In this document: positions 1 through 7,803 of the stretch, piece by piece
Position numbering within the stretch: the stretch's first letter is position 1
Layout of the letters: the number at the start of each line of letters is the position of its first letter
Assembly (NCBI RefSeq): GCF_001552215.1
Contig: NZ_BCQT01000019.1
Span: 1-64,000, forward strand
Reading direction: 5' to 3'
Source: Actinomadura macra NBRC 14102
Lineage (GTDB): Bacteria > Actinomycetota > Actinomycetes > Streptosporangiales > Streptosporangiaceae
DNA length: 64,000 nucleotides
Notes under the pieces: generated by a model
Database searches by the model: none
What the model was told of the DNA's origin: nothing
The model's input: only the letters and a program-made list of their open reading frames with translations
Made by a program: the position numbers and the translations under genes

Positions 1-1944
1 GTTGCGGGTGCCGTCATCGTTCATCACCGTGACGTAGTCAGCCGACACCTCCTCCACCACACCGGCCTTGTCCGCAGTGATCACATCACCGGCATCGGTC
101 GCGGCCCGGTACTCCATACCGGTCCCCACCAGCGGCGCCTCGCTGCGCAGCAACGGCACCGACTGCCGCTGCATGTTGGAACCCATCAACGCCCGGTTGG
201 CGTCATCGTGCTCCAAGAACGGGATCATCGCCGTGGCCACCGAGGTCATCTGCCGCGCCGAGACATCCATGTACTGGACATCACGCGGGCCCACCAACTC
301 GACCTCGCCGCCCTTCTTGCGGATGAGCACGCGGGACTCGATGAACGAGCCGTCATCCGCCAATGCCGAGTTGGCCTGCGCGATGACGTAGCGGTCCTCC
401 TCGTCGGCGGTGAGGTAGTCGATCTGCTCGGTCACCACACCGTCGGTGACCTTGCGGTACGGGGTCTCCACGAACCCGAACGGGTTGACCCGCCCGAACG
501 CCGCCAACGACCCGATCAGCCCGATGTTGGGACCCTCGGGCGTCTCGATCGGGCACATCCGGCCGTAGTGGGACGGGTGCACGTCCCGGACCTCCATGCC
601 CGCCCGCTCACGCGACAGACCACCCGGACCCAGCGCCGACAGGCGACGCTTGTGCGTCAACCCGTCCAGCGGGTTGCTCTGCTGCATGAACTGGGACAGC
701 TGGCTGGTGCCGAAGAACTCCTTGATGGAGGCCACGACCGGCCGGATGTTGATCAGGGTCTGCGGCGTGATCGCCTCGACGTCCTGAGTGGTCATCCGCT
801 CCCGGACGACCCGCTCCATCCGCGCCAGACCCAACCGGACCTGGTTCTGGATCAGCTCACCCACCGTGCGCAGACGCCGGTTGCCGAAGTGGTCGATGTC
901 ATCGACCTCGATCGGCACAGGGGCACCGCCGACAGAGCTCTCCTGTTGGCCGGCGTGCAGGCGGACGAGGTACTCGATCGTGGAGACGATGTCGTCCTCG
1001 GTCAGCGTGCCCTGGTTCATGTCCAGGTCGAGACCGAGCTTCTTGTTGATCTTGTATCGGCCGACCTTGGCGACGTCGTACCGCTTGGGATTGAAGTACA
1101 GGTTCTCCAGCAGGGTCTGCGCCGACTCACGGGTCGGCGGCTCACCCGGCCGCAGCTTGCGGTAGATGTCCAGCAGCGCATCGTCCTGACCGGAGGTGTG
1201 GTCCTTCTCCAGCGTGACGTTGATCGACTCATACGACCCGAAACGCTCACGGATACGCGCCTCGTCCCACCCCAGCGCCTTCAGCAACACCGTCACCGGC
1301 TGCTTGCGCTTGCGGTCGATACGCACACCGACGTTGTCGCGCTTGTCGATCTCGAACTCAAGCCAGGCACCCCGCGACGGGATGACCCGGCAGCTATAGA
1401 TGTCCTTGTCGGACGTCTTGTCCAGGTTGCGGTCGAAGTAGACGCCGGGCGAACGGACCAGTTGCGAGACCACGACACGCTCAGTGCCGTTGACGATGAA
1501 GGTGCCCTTGGGGGTCATGAGCGGGAAGTCGCCCATGAAGACCGTCTGACTCTTGATCTCACCGGTGGTGTTGTTGATGAACTCCGCCGTGACGAACATC
1601 GGGGCGGAGTAGGTCATGTCCTTGTCGTTGCACTCCTCGACGGAGTACTTGGGCGGCTCGAACCGGTGATCGCGGAACGAGAGGGACATGGTCCCGGAGA
1701 AGTCCTCGATCGGGCTGATCTCTTCGAAGATCTCTTCGAGGCCCGACTCGTCCGGGACGTTTCCGCCTCCGGCCTGACGTGCCTCATCGACCCGGGCCTG
1801 CCACCTGTCGTTCCCGAGCAGCCAGTCGAAGGACTCGGTCTGCACGGCGAGAAGGTCAGGAACTTCGAGATGCTCCTGGATGCGCGCGAAAGAGACGCGA
1901 CGGGGACCAGCGGATACGGCGGAGGCGTTGAGCGAGGCTGCCAA
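1..1944 (-). CDS. rpoB: RNA polymerase beta subunit, N-terminal 648 residues (runs off the left edge)
   Basis: This is the catalytic beta subunit of RNA polymerase. Reading the minus strand from a TTG at 1944, which follows a GGAAGGACACC ribosome site, gives 648 uninterrupted codons. They contain the usual early motif ending in FDWLLG, the rifampicin region (residues about 409-445) and the PIETPEGPNIGLIGSL block. The rest, about 500 residues, lies outside the window. In the rifampicin region the segment reads SQFMQQSNPL where most bacteria have SQFMDQNNPL. The Asp corresponding to E. coli D516 is Gln (residue 421) and N518 is Ser, while the His of THKRR is kept. The upstream neighbours are an MFS exporter and an ArsR-like regulator rather than rplJ-rplL. 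This could be the only rpoB or a second, rifampicin-tolerant copy like those known in Nonomuraea, Actinomadura and Nocardia. Confidence 0.97.
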   Translation of the reverse strand, partial: MAASLNASAVSAGPRRVSFARIQEHLEVPDLLAVQTESFDWLLGNDRWQARVDEARQAGGGNVPDESGLEEIFEEISPIEDFSGTMSLSFRDHRFEPPKYSVEECNDKDMTYSAPMFVTAEFINNTTGEIKSQTVFMGDFPLMTPKGTFIVNGTERVVVSQLVRSPGVYFDRNLDKTSDKDIYSCRVIPSRGAWLEFEIDKRDNVGVRIDRKRKQPVTVLLKALGWDEARIRERFGSYESINVTLEKDHTSGQDDALLDIYRKLRPGEPPTRESAQTLLENLYFNPKRYDVAKVGRYKINKKLGLDLDMNQGTLTEDDIVSTIEYLVRLHAGQQESSVGGAPVPIEVDDIDHFGNRRLRTVGELIQNQVRLGLARMERVVRERMTTQDVEAITPQTLINIRPVVASIKEFFGTSQLSQFMQQSNPLDGLTHKRRLSALGPGGLSRERAGMEVRDVHPSHYGRMCPIETPEGPNIGLIGSLAAFGRVNPFGFVETPYRKVTDGVVTEQIDYLTADEEDRYVIAQANSALADDGSFIESRVLIRKKGGEVELVGPRDVQYMDVSARQMTSVATAMIPFLEHDDANRALMGSNMQRQSVPLLRSEAPLVGTGMEYRAATDAGDVITADKAGVVEEVSADYVTVMNDDGTRN

Positions 1945-2292
1945 CAGGTGTCCTTCCGAGGGCTCGCGGCGGACTGAGCACGCGCACGCCAGACGGCATC
2001 ACAGCCGGTACGGAAGAGTGGGATACCAAGGCGAGCGCGAAGGGGCAGCATAAAGCACAGCGCAGACAGATGTCCACTCATAAATGTACTGTCAACCTTG
2101 ATCCCGCATTCAGAATCGCATGTCCTGAGGAAAACGTCAAGTCACCCACACGAGGAGGCTCCTTGGGAAGGAGATCTGGACAATCGCTCGGTACGAGCGC
2201 GTCCTTGCCGGACGGTTGCGTCTGCTGGTCGAGGGCCGTTCGACGGCATGCCCGCTGGGCCGCCTTCCCCGCTGGACGACTTCGGTCATCCG
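1945..2292. other. Intergenic region upstream of rpoB
   Basis: These 348 bases carry no convincing gene. On the minus strand a perfect TTGACA lies at 2095-2090, about 145 bases before the rpoB start. No clear -10 box follows at the right distance, so it is only a candidate -35 element. A small hairpin (CTCCTT-GGG-AAGGAG, 2159-2173) lies closer to the MFS gene and could mark the end of that transcript. Confidence 0.4.
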
Positions 2293-3456
2293 TCATGGGA
2301 ACGCGTGGCGACGCGCGGTGATCACGACGGCCAGGGACGCGGCGACGAGCGGCAGCGCCGTCCAGGGCAGGGCGTCGGAGCCGGTGCCCTCCAGCAGAAC
2401 GCCGCCGAGAAGCGAGCCGCCCGCGATCCCCGCGTTGTAGACGGTCGTCTGCATGGATGTGGCGACATCGGCGTCGACCGTCCCCGAGGCGTTCACCAGC
2501 GCGGTCTGGATCAGTGTCGGCGCGCCGCCGAACGCGACGCCCCAGACCGCGACGGTGGCCAGCAGGACGGCGGGCACATCACCGGCCAGCCCCAAGGTGA
2601 GCATGGAGGCCGCGAGCAGGAGCAGCGCGCATACCAGGGTCGTCCGGAGAAGCCGGTCGATGAGGACGCCGGTGAGCCAGACCCCTCCGACCGTCGACAG
2701 CCCGAAGACCAGCAGGACGAGTCCGGCACGTCCGAAGCCGGCCTGGTCGGCGAACGGCGCCATGTAGGTGTACATGACCTGATGGCCCAGCAACAACAGC
2801 AGGGTGACCAACAGGACGGAGCGGATACCGGGCAGTGTGGCGACGCGGCGCAACGGCGTCCGTTCGGTGGGCGGCTCGCCGGGAAAGTTCGGGACCTTCC
2901 ACCTGACCCAGCCGGCGGGCACGATGCCGAGGGCGGCCAGCAGAGCAAAGGTGGCGCGCCAGCCGAGGGCGGAGGCGACGGCCGTCCCGGCGGGGATGCC
3001 CAGGGACAGCGCGACGGTGATGCCCGCCAGCACCACCGCGATGGCGCGGCCGCGCCGCTCGGCGGGCACCATTCGCGCCGCGTACCCGACGAGCATCGCC
3101 CACAGTGTCCCGCCCATGACGCCGGCCAACAGCCGAGCGCCGAACGTCAGGACGTAGGACGAGGACACGGCCGTCACGGCGTTGCACACCGCGAACCCGG
3201 CGAGTGTCCCGATCAGCACAGGACGGCGGGACAGCCCGCGCAGCGCGGCGGTGACCGGGATCGCGGCGGCGAAGGACGCGGTGGCGTAGCCGGTCACGAG
3301 GAAGCCGACCCGGCCTTCCGGCACGTCCAGGGCCTCGCTCATCCGCGGCAGCAACTCGGTCATCACGGCGGTGAACGCCGCGGTGAACAGGGCCATGAGC
3401 CGCGGCCACGGCATCGCCGGCCGGGTGGCGCGGCCCGCCGCCGCGACGGTCGACAT
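2293..3456 (-). CDS. MFS drug-exporter family transporter
   Basis: This is a 387-residue polytopic membrane protein of the major facilitator superfamily, probably exporting a drug or metabolite by proton antiport. About twelve hydrophobic segments are visible. The loop between helices 2 and 3 carries the RRPVLIGT motif, and helix 4 has the GARLLAGVMGG pattern typical of DHA1 exporters such as AraJ/YdhP. The ATG at 3456 sits 16 bases below a perfect dyad (3472-3492) that is probably its operator. The ArsR-like gene upstream is on the same strand, about 100 bases away. The substrate cannot be read from the sequence. Confidence 0.9.
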   Translation of the reverse strand: MSTVAAAGRATRPAMPWPRLMALFTAAFTAVMTELLPRMSEALDVPEGRVGFLVTGYATASFAAAIPVTAALRGLSRRPVLIGTLAGFAVCNAVTAVSSSYVLTFGARLLAGVMGGTLWAMLVGYAARMVPAERRGRAIAVVLAGITVALSLGIPAGTAVASALGWRATFALLAALGIVPAGWVRWKVPNFPGEPPTERTPLRRVATLPGIRSVLLVTLLLLLGHQVMYTYMAPFADQAGFGRAGLVLLVFGLSTVGGVWLTGVLIDRLLRTTLVCALLLLAASMLTLGLAGDVPAVLLATVAVWGVAFGGAPTLIQTALVNASGTVDADVATSMQTTVYNAGIAGGSLLGGVLLEGTGSDALPWTALPLVAASLAVVITARRHAFP

Positions 3457-3471
3457 GCGGCCATGCTGGAA

Positions 3472-3492
3472 CCTTCACACCTAGTGTGAAGG
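3472..3492. promoter_or_regulatory. Perfect 9-bp inverted repeat upstream of the MFS gene
   Basis: CCTTCACAC-CTA-GTGTGAAGG is a perfect dyad with a 3-base centre ending 16 bases before the MFS start codon. A dyad of this size close to the start is typical of a regulator site, and MerR-family activators use dyads like this inside a long promoter spacer. No merR gene lies next to it, so the regulator is unknown. Confidence 0.6.
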
Positions 3493-3552
3493 CAAGGTGA
3501 TCTGCGTCACCTGGACGTCCTTGATCTGGCCGATGACGACCGGCACCGACCA

Positions 3553-4524
3553 TCAGTTGTCGTGCTGGGCCGCCACCAGGATCTCGCCGGCGGTCGTGCG
3601 GTAGTAGAGCACCGACCGCCCGGCGCGGCGTCGCTCGATCAGCCGCGCGTCGAGCAGGACCCTCAGGTGGCGTCCCACCGAGCCGAGTCCCTGGCCGGTG
3701 AGCGCGACCAGTTGCGTGGTGCTCTTCGGAGTCTCCAGCAGGACGAGCACGCCCGCCCGCGAGGTCCCGAGCAGCCTGCCGAGCGCCTCCGGCACCGGGG
3801 CGCCCACCTCGGCGAGCGTGCCCGAACACGGGTAGACGATGGCGAACCGCCGCCATGTCTCGTCCCAGGAGACCCATCCGTGGCGTGGAGTCACCGGGAC
3901 GAACATCAGCCGTGCCCCCGAGATCCGGCGCGGCGGGTAGTCGTGGGTGTTGACCTGCAGCCGGCTTCCGCCGAGCCAGCGCATGCCGGGCCGCAGTCCA
4001 TCCAGCGCCTCGGCCCAGCCGCCCCGGCTCAGCTGTGCGGTGCGGGCGACGACGTCCGCCTCGATGATGCGCCGGCGCCGCGTCCAATCGGGGAGGACGG
4101 CGTGGGTCCACACCCACTCCAACAGTCCGGCGGTGCGTTCGGGAAGGTCGTCGCGGTGCAGTTCAGCCGGCAGCGGGCCGCCGAGTGACACGGTCAGATC
4201 CTCGCGGGCGCCGCCGGGGGACGCCTCCCGGACGGTCCGCACCTCCTCAGCGAAGGTGGCCTCGCCCCCGTGGGTAGGCGGGGGAGTGAGGTAGTCCGCG
4301 TTCCAGGTGCGTCCCAGAGCGGACCGTATGGTCAGGGCCGTGAGGGGGTCGCCGGCCAACCGTTTCCGATAGGCGGGCAGGTGCAGGTCGAGCCAGGAAC
4401 GTTCGGCCGGATGCGCCGCCGTCCCCCGCTCCAGCATCTTCAATGTCGCGATCGTCTCGGCCAGCGGGGACACCAGGAACCGGCTCCCGACGAGTGTGTC
4501 CGCGCTGAGGTCCCACCACCCCAT
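3553..4524 (-). CDS. ArsR-like winged-helix transcriptional regulator
   Basis: This 323-residue protein has a C-terminal winged-helix domain (about residues 245-315). It contains the pattern LLETPKSTTQLVALTG, then GSVGRHLRVLLDARLIERRR and a beta-wing ending in VLYYRTT, as in ArsR-type repressors. The first 240 residues form a separate domain of the kind found in long actinomycete ArsR proteins (DUF5937-like), which may bind a ligand. It is transcribed away from the MFS gene at 4584 with only 59 bases between them, and an inverted repeat at 4526-4545 abuts its start. It probably represses itself and that exporter. No Cys metal site is evident. Confidence 0.82.
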   Translation of the reverse strand: MGWWDLSADTLVGSRFLVSPLAETIATLKMLERGTAAHPAERSWLDLHLPAYRKRLAGDPLTALTIRSALGRTWNADYLTPPPTHGGEATFAEEVRTVREASPGGAREDLTVSLGGPLPAELHRDDLPERTAGLLEWVWTHAVLPDWTRRRRIIEADVVARTAQLSRGGWAEALDGLRPGMRWLGGSRLQVNTHDYPPRRISGARLMFVPVTPRHGWVSWDETWRRFAIVYPCSGTLAEVGAPVPEALGRLLGTSRAGVLVLLETPKSTTQLVALTGQGLGSVGRHLRVLLDARLIERRRAGRSVLYYRTTAGEILVAAQHDN

Positions 4525-4525
4525 G

Positions 4526-4545
4526 GTTTCGCACCCCCGCGAAAC
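4526..4545. promoter_or_regulatory. Inverted repeat between the ArsR-like gene and the MFS gene
   Basis: GTTTCGC-ACCCCC-GCGAAAC is a perfect 7-bp dyad with a 6-base spacer in the 59-base divergent gap, starting one base from the ArsR-like start codon. The position suits an operator through which the regulator controls both genes. This role is inferred from position only. Confidence 0.55.
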
Positions 4546-4583
4546 TCTACCGGCCGCGCGACGGTGGCCCGGAGACTCCGGCC

Positions 4584-5756
4584 ATGCGCACGTATCGGGA
4601 ACTCTTCCGGACGCCTGAGTTCACATCGCTCTTCCTCACCTCCGCCGCGCAGGTCGCGGCGCAGACGGTGAGCGGGTTGGCCCTTGGCACGATGGTCTAC
4701 TCCTTGACGGGGTCGCCGCTGCTGTCGTCGCTGGCCATGTTCGGCCCCTCGCTCGCCCAGCTGATCGGCGCGACCACGCTGCTGGCCGCGGCCGACCGGC
4801 TTCCCCCGCGCGCCGCGCTGAGCGGCCTGGCGCTGCTGTTCGGTCTCGGCACCGCAGCGCAGGCCATCCCCGGGATGCCGGTGTGGGGGGTGTTCGCCAT
4901 CCTGCTGGTCCTCGGGGTGACGGCGTCGCTCGGCGGCGGGGTGCGCTACGGGCTGCTCAACGAGATGCTCGCGCGGGACGGCTACCTGCTCGGCCGCTCG
5001 GTGCTCAACATGTCGGTCGGCGCCATGCAGATCCTCGGGTTCGCGGTCGGCGGCGTGCTCGTGGCCACCCTGTCGGCACGTGGCACGCTGCTCGCGGGCG
5101 CGGTCCTGTATCTGGTCGCCGCAGCAGTCGCTCGCCTTGGCCTCACCCGCCGCCGCCCGCGCGCGGCCGGCCGCCTGTCGGCCGCGGACACCTGGCGGAA
5201 CAACGCGCGACTGTGGTCGTCCAGGCCCCGCCGCTACGTCTATCTCGCCCTGTGGGTGCCCAACGGGCTGATCGTCGGCTGCGAGTCCCTCTACGTCCCC
5301 TACGCACCCGATCACGCGGGAGTGCTGTTCGCCTTCGCCGCGTTCGGGATGCTGGCGGGGGACACCCTGACCGGGCGGTTCGTCCCGCAGAGCTGGCGCA
5401 GGAGGCTCGATGCCCCGCTGCGGCTGCTGCTGGCGGCCCCGCACCTGCTCTTCGTCTTCCAACCGGCGCTCCCGATCGCGGTCGCGGCCGTCACCCTCGC
5501 CACCGTGGGGTACTCGGCGACGCTGCTGCTGCAGGACAGGTTGATGGCCCTGACGCCGGACGAGCTGAGCGGGCACGCGCTCGGTCTGCACGGCTCCGGA
5601 ATGCTCGCGATGCAGGGCGTGTGCGCGGCCATCGCGGGCGCTGTCGCCGAGGTGACCTCCCCCTCGACGGCCATCGCGGTGCTGGCGGCGGCGTCCGTCA
5701 TGGTCACCTTCGCCTTGGCCCCCGGCCTGCGAGGAGCTCCGGTGGCAATCGCCTAG
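4584..5756 (+). CDS. MFS transporter
   Basis: This 390-residue membrane protein has about ten to twelve hydrophobic helices and an MFS fold. The N-terminus RTYRELFRTPEFTSLFL is common in actinomycete MFS proteins that sit beside ArsR-like regulators. No substrate signature is visible, and such pairs are usually annotated as drug or metabolite efflux. It is divergent from the ArsR-like gene and probably under its control through the dyad at 4526-4545. It ends 77 bases before the convergent vanS gene. Confidence 0.88.
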   Translation: MRTYRELFRTPEFTSLFLTSAAQVAAQTVSGLALGTMVYSLTGSPLLSSLAMFGPSLAQLIGATTLLAAADRLPPRAALSGLALLFGLGTAAQAIPGMPVWGVFAILLVLGVTASLGGGVRYGLLNEMLARDGYLLGRSVLNMSVGAMQILGFAVGGVLVATLSARGTLLAGAVLYLVAAAVARLGLTRRRPRAAGRLSAADTWRNNARLWSSRPRRYVYLALWVPNGLIVGCESLYVPYAPDHAGVLFAFAAFGMLAGDTLTGRFVPQSWRRRLDAPLRLLLAAPHLLFVFQPALPIAVAAVTLATVGYSATLLLQDRLMALTPDELSGHALGLHGSGMLAMQGVCAAIAGAVAEVTSPSTAIAVLAAASVMVTFALAPGLRGAPVAIA

Positions 5757-5833
5757 AGTCCACCGGATTGTCGTCTGACCCGCGGCGATGGCCTCGCCCA
5801 GGCGGCGACGACGGCGGTGTGATTCCCTGCTCT

Positions 5834-6916
5834 TCACAGGTGTGCGGCTACCACGGGTAGTTCCACGGTGATGCGGATCCCGCCGGCAGAGCGCGGGGTG
5901 AGTGTGAGCTTTCCGTCGTGTGCCTCGGTGATGGTCTTGACGATCGCCAGGCCGAGGCCGACGCCTGCGTAGTCGGTGTGTATGCGCTCGGTGCCACGCT
6001 GGAAGGGTTCGGTGAGCGTCGAAACCAGCTGCGGGGTGAGCTTCTCGCCGGTGTTCTCGACAGTGAGTACCACGGTCTTGGGACAGACGCGTGTATTCAG
6101 CCATACGGTGCCCTGGCCAGGCAGATTGTGGACGATCGCGTTCTGCAGGAGATTTACGGTCAGCTGCAGCAGGAGCGCTTGCGATCCGATGGTGGGGGTG
6201 ATGTCACCAGAAGTCTCGATGGTGACGCCGCGTTTTTCCGCCAGGGGGAGGAGCGTCTCGGTGGCCTCTTCCGCCAGAAGGGACAGGTCGACGTGTTCCC
6301 GGGTGAAGGACCGCTGGTCGGCACGGCTGAGCAGGAGCAATGCTTCGATAAGGTCGATCGCCCGGGTGTTGACGGTGTGGAGACGTTCGATGACTTCGCC
6401 GGTGCAGTGTTCCGGATCGGTGCGGGCCACGTCGAGAAGCGCCTTCGAGATCGCCAGCGGGGTGCGCAACTCGTGCGAGGCGTTGGCCGCGAATCTCCGC
6501 TGTTCTGCGACGTGCACTTCGAGCCGTTCGAGCATCCCGTCGAAGACGTCGGAGAGTTCACGGAACTCGTCCTTGCGGCCCGGTAGCCGGATTCGGTGAG
6601 AGAGTGACCCGTTCGTGGCCATGCGGGTGGCGTCGGTGATGCGGGTCAGCGGGGCGAGCATCCGGCCGGCGAGCACCCATCCGCCACCGAGGCCGACCAT
6701 CAGCAGGACGACCAGCACCGCGGCCGAGGCCGAGGCGAAGTCGTGCAGGAGGGTCGAGCGGATCAGCACACCTCCGTCGACACCCGTGTACTTGGGCAGG
6801 TGGCGCAGGATGAAGATCCACGCTGCCGCGAGCGGCAGGGCGCCGGCGAGGACGAGGAATCCGGCGTAGCTGAGCGTGAACTTGAGGCGAACGCTCAGCC
6901 CAGGCGCTCTATCCAC
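5834..6916 (-). CDS. vanS: VanS-type sensor histidine kinase
   Basis: This 360-residue membrane kinase has two transmembrane helices (about 12-36 and 63-84) flanking a short extracytoplasmic loop. A HAMP segment, the phosphorylated-His box ASHELRTPL, and N, G1 and G2 ATP-binding motifs (VNLLQNAIVHN, GVGLGLAIV) follow. From residue 85 onward it closely resembles, as recalled, the VanS of Streptomyces coelicolor, which detects glycopeptides and drives van genes through VanR. The GTG start at 6916 overlaps the stop of the vanR remnant. The partner regulator next door is almost entirely deleted, so the kinase either is orphaned or signals to a regulator encoded elsewhere. Confidence 0.9.
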   Translation of the reverse strand: MDRAPGLSVRLKFTLSYAGFLVLAGALPLAAAWIFILRHLPKYTGVDGGVLIRSTLLHDFASASAAVLVVLLMVGLGGGWVLAGRMLAPLTRITDATRMATNGSLSHRIRLPGRKDEFRELSDVFDGMLERLEVHVAEQRRFAANASHELRTPLAISKALLDVARTDPEHCTGEVIERLHTVNTRAIDLIEALLLLSRADQRSFTREHVDLSLLAEEATETLLPLAEKRGVTIETSGDITPTIGSQALLLQLTVNLLQNAIVHNLPGQGTVWLNTRVCPKTVVLTVENTGEKLTPQLVSTLTEPFQRGTERIHTDYAGVGLGLAIVKTITEAHDGKLTLTPRSAGGIRITVELPVVAAHL

Positions 6917-7020
6917 GGTCTCCTCCCTCGCGTCCGGCCTCCGGTTGCGTGTCGATGCGGTAGCCGGCGCCGGGGGGGCGCGCTGATCCAGGGTTCGTCC
7001 TCGGCGATCAACAGACGCAT
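6909..7020 (-). pseudogene. vanR: vanR remnant: first about 10 and last about 20 codons joined
   Basis: The reading starts MRLLIAEDEP, the beginning of an OmpR-family receiver domain. After a junction the other frame reads GAGYRIDTQPEAGREGG followed by a stop, which is the end of a VanR-type DNA-binding domain. About 200 codons in between are missing. The junction falls at GAACCC (6991-6996), which can encode both the N-terminal EDEP and a C-terminal GEPW, so a short direct repeat may have mediated the deletion. A run of seven G (6972-6978) now puts the tail one base out of frame. The product cannot work as a response regulator. Confidence 0.85.
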
Positions 7021-7040
7021 GCCATCGATGCTATGGGTCG

Positions 7041-7076
7041 GCGTATATCGTCTGCGTATCGAAAATTTCATACGTG
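7041..7076. promoter_or_regulatory. Candidate VanR-type site in the vanR/vanY divergent gap
   Basis: GCGTAT occurs at 7041-7046 and 7054-7059 in the same orientation, and an inverted ATACG follows at about 7070. The repeats lie between the vanR start and the vanY start, where a VanR-type regulator would be expected to bind. The assignment is inferred from position and repetition only. Confidence 0.35.
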
Positions 7077-7107
7077 CTGGCAACTTCGCGCTGTCTTGAC
7101 TGGCATC

Positions 7108-7803
7108 ATGCACCAAATACCGGCCTCGACACGTAAAGCATCCCGTAGAGTTTGCCGGATTCTCGGCATCGGCCTAGTGTTCGTCATCGTGGTGATCAGT
7201 GCGGTCCTTGGCTATCAGTCAAGGAGTTCCCCGCATTCCTCGGCCGCGTCGCATTCTTTCCCCACCGCATCGTCGTCGAAAGTTCCGCGCAATGTCCAAC
7301 GTGATGCGCCCGGAAAGAAGGGACCTCGCAGTGAACACCGTGGTCCGCTTGGTGAGGCCGACGGTGTCGTACCCGAGGGTGTCACAGTTTTCGCCGAAGC
7401 GATTCCGGCCGTGACCAACCTTGATACCGACCTTCTCAAGGCTCTTCGCCAGGCCGCGCTGGACGCCGCGAATGACAACATCAAATTCTACGTCAACAGC
7501 GGCTGGCGGTCTCCGGCATACCAGAATCAGCTTCTGCGCGAAGCGGTTTCCAAGTACGGCTCCGAGCAAGAGGCCGCTCGATGGGTCTCGACTGCGGAGA
7601 CCTCACTTCACGTGAAAGGAGAAGCGGTGGACATTGGGCATTCCGATGCCACGGCGTGGCTGTCGACACACGGGGCCGAGTACGGGCTGTGTCAGATCTA
7701 CAGGAACGAGTCCTGGCACTACGAACTGCGCCGCGAGGCGATCGATCACGGCTGCCCGCGCATGTACGCCGACCCCACCCAGGACCCCAGGATGCGGAAG
7801 TGA
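7108..7803 (+). CDS. vanY: VanY-type D,D-carboxypeptidase, membrane anchored
   Basis: This zinc peptidase removes the terminal D-Ala from peptidoglycan precursors and so lowers the number of glycopeptide targets. From the ATG at 7108 it has 231 residues, with one N-terminal transmembrane helix (about 18-38), a Ser-rich linker and a VanY domain (about 85-225). The zinc and catalytic residues are visible as SLHVKGEAVD (His168, Asp175) and ESWHYEL (Glu201, His204). An upstream in-frame ATG at 7033 would add 25 residues before the helix. The 7108 start is preferred for topology, although its ribosome site is weak. The stop overlaps the GTG of vanJ, which implies translational coupling. Nonomuraea uses a VanY enzyme for self-resistance. 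Confidence 0.9.
   Translation: MHQIPASTRKASRRVCRILGIGLVFVIVVISAVLGYQSRSSPHSSAASHSFPTASSSKVPRNVQRDAPGKKGPRSEHRGPLGEADGVVPEGVTVFAEAIPAVTNLDTDLLKALRQAALDAANDNIKFYVNSGWRSPAYQNQLLREAVSKYGSEQEAARWVSTAETSLHVKGEAVDIGHSDATAWLSTHGAEYGLCQIYRNESWHYELRREAIDHGCPRMYADPTQDPRMRK

Noticed and set aside
208..1977. A 589-codon open frame on the plus strand opposite rpoB
   Set aside because: It is the mirror of the conserved rpoB frame; its product is Arg/Asp/Val-rich with no motif, as usual for antisense frames in high-GC DNA.
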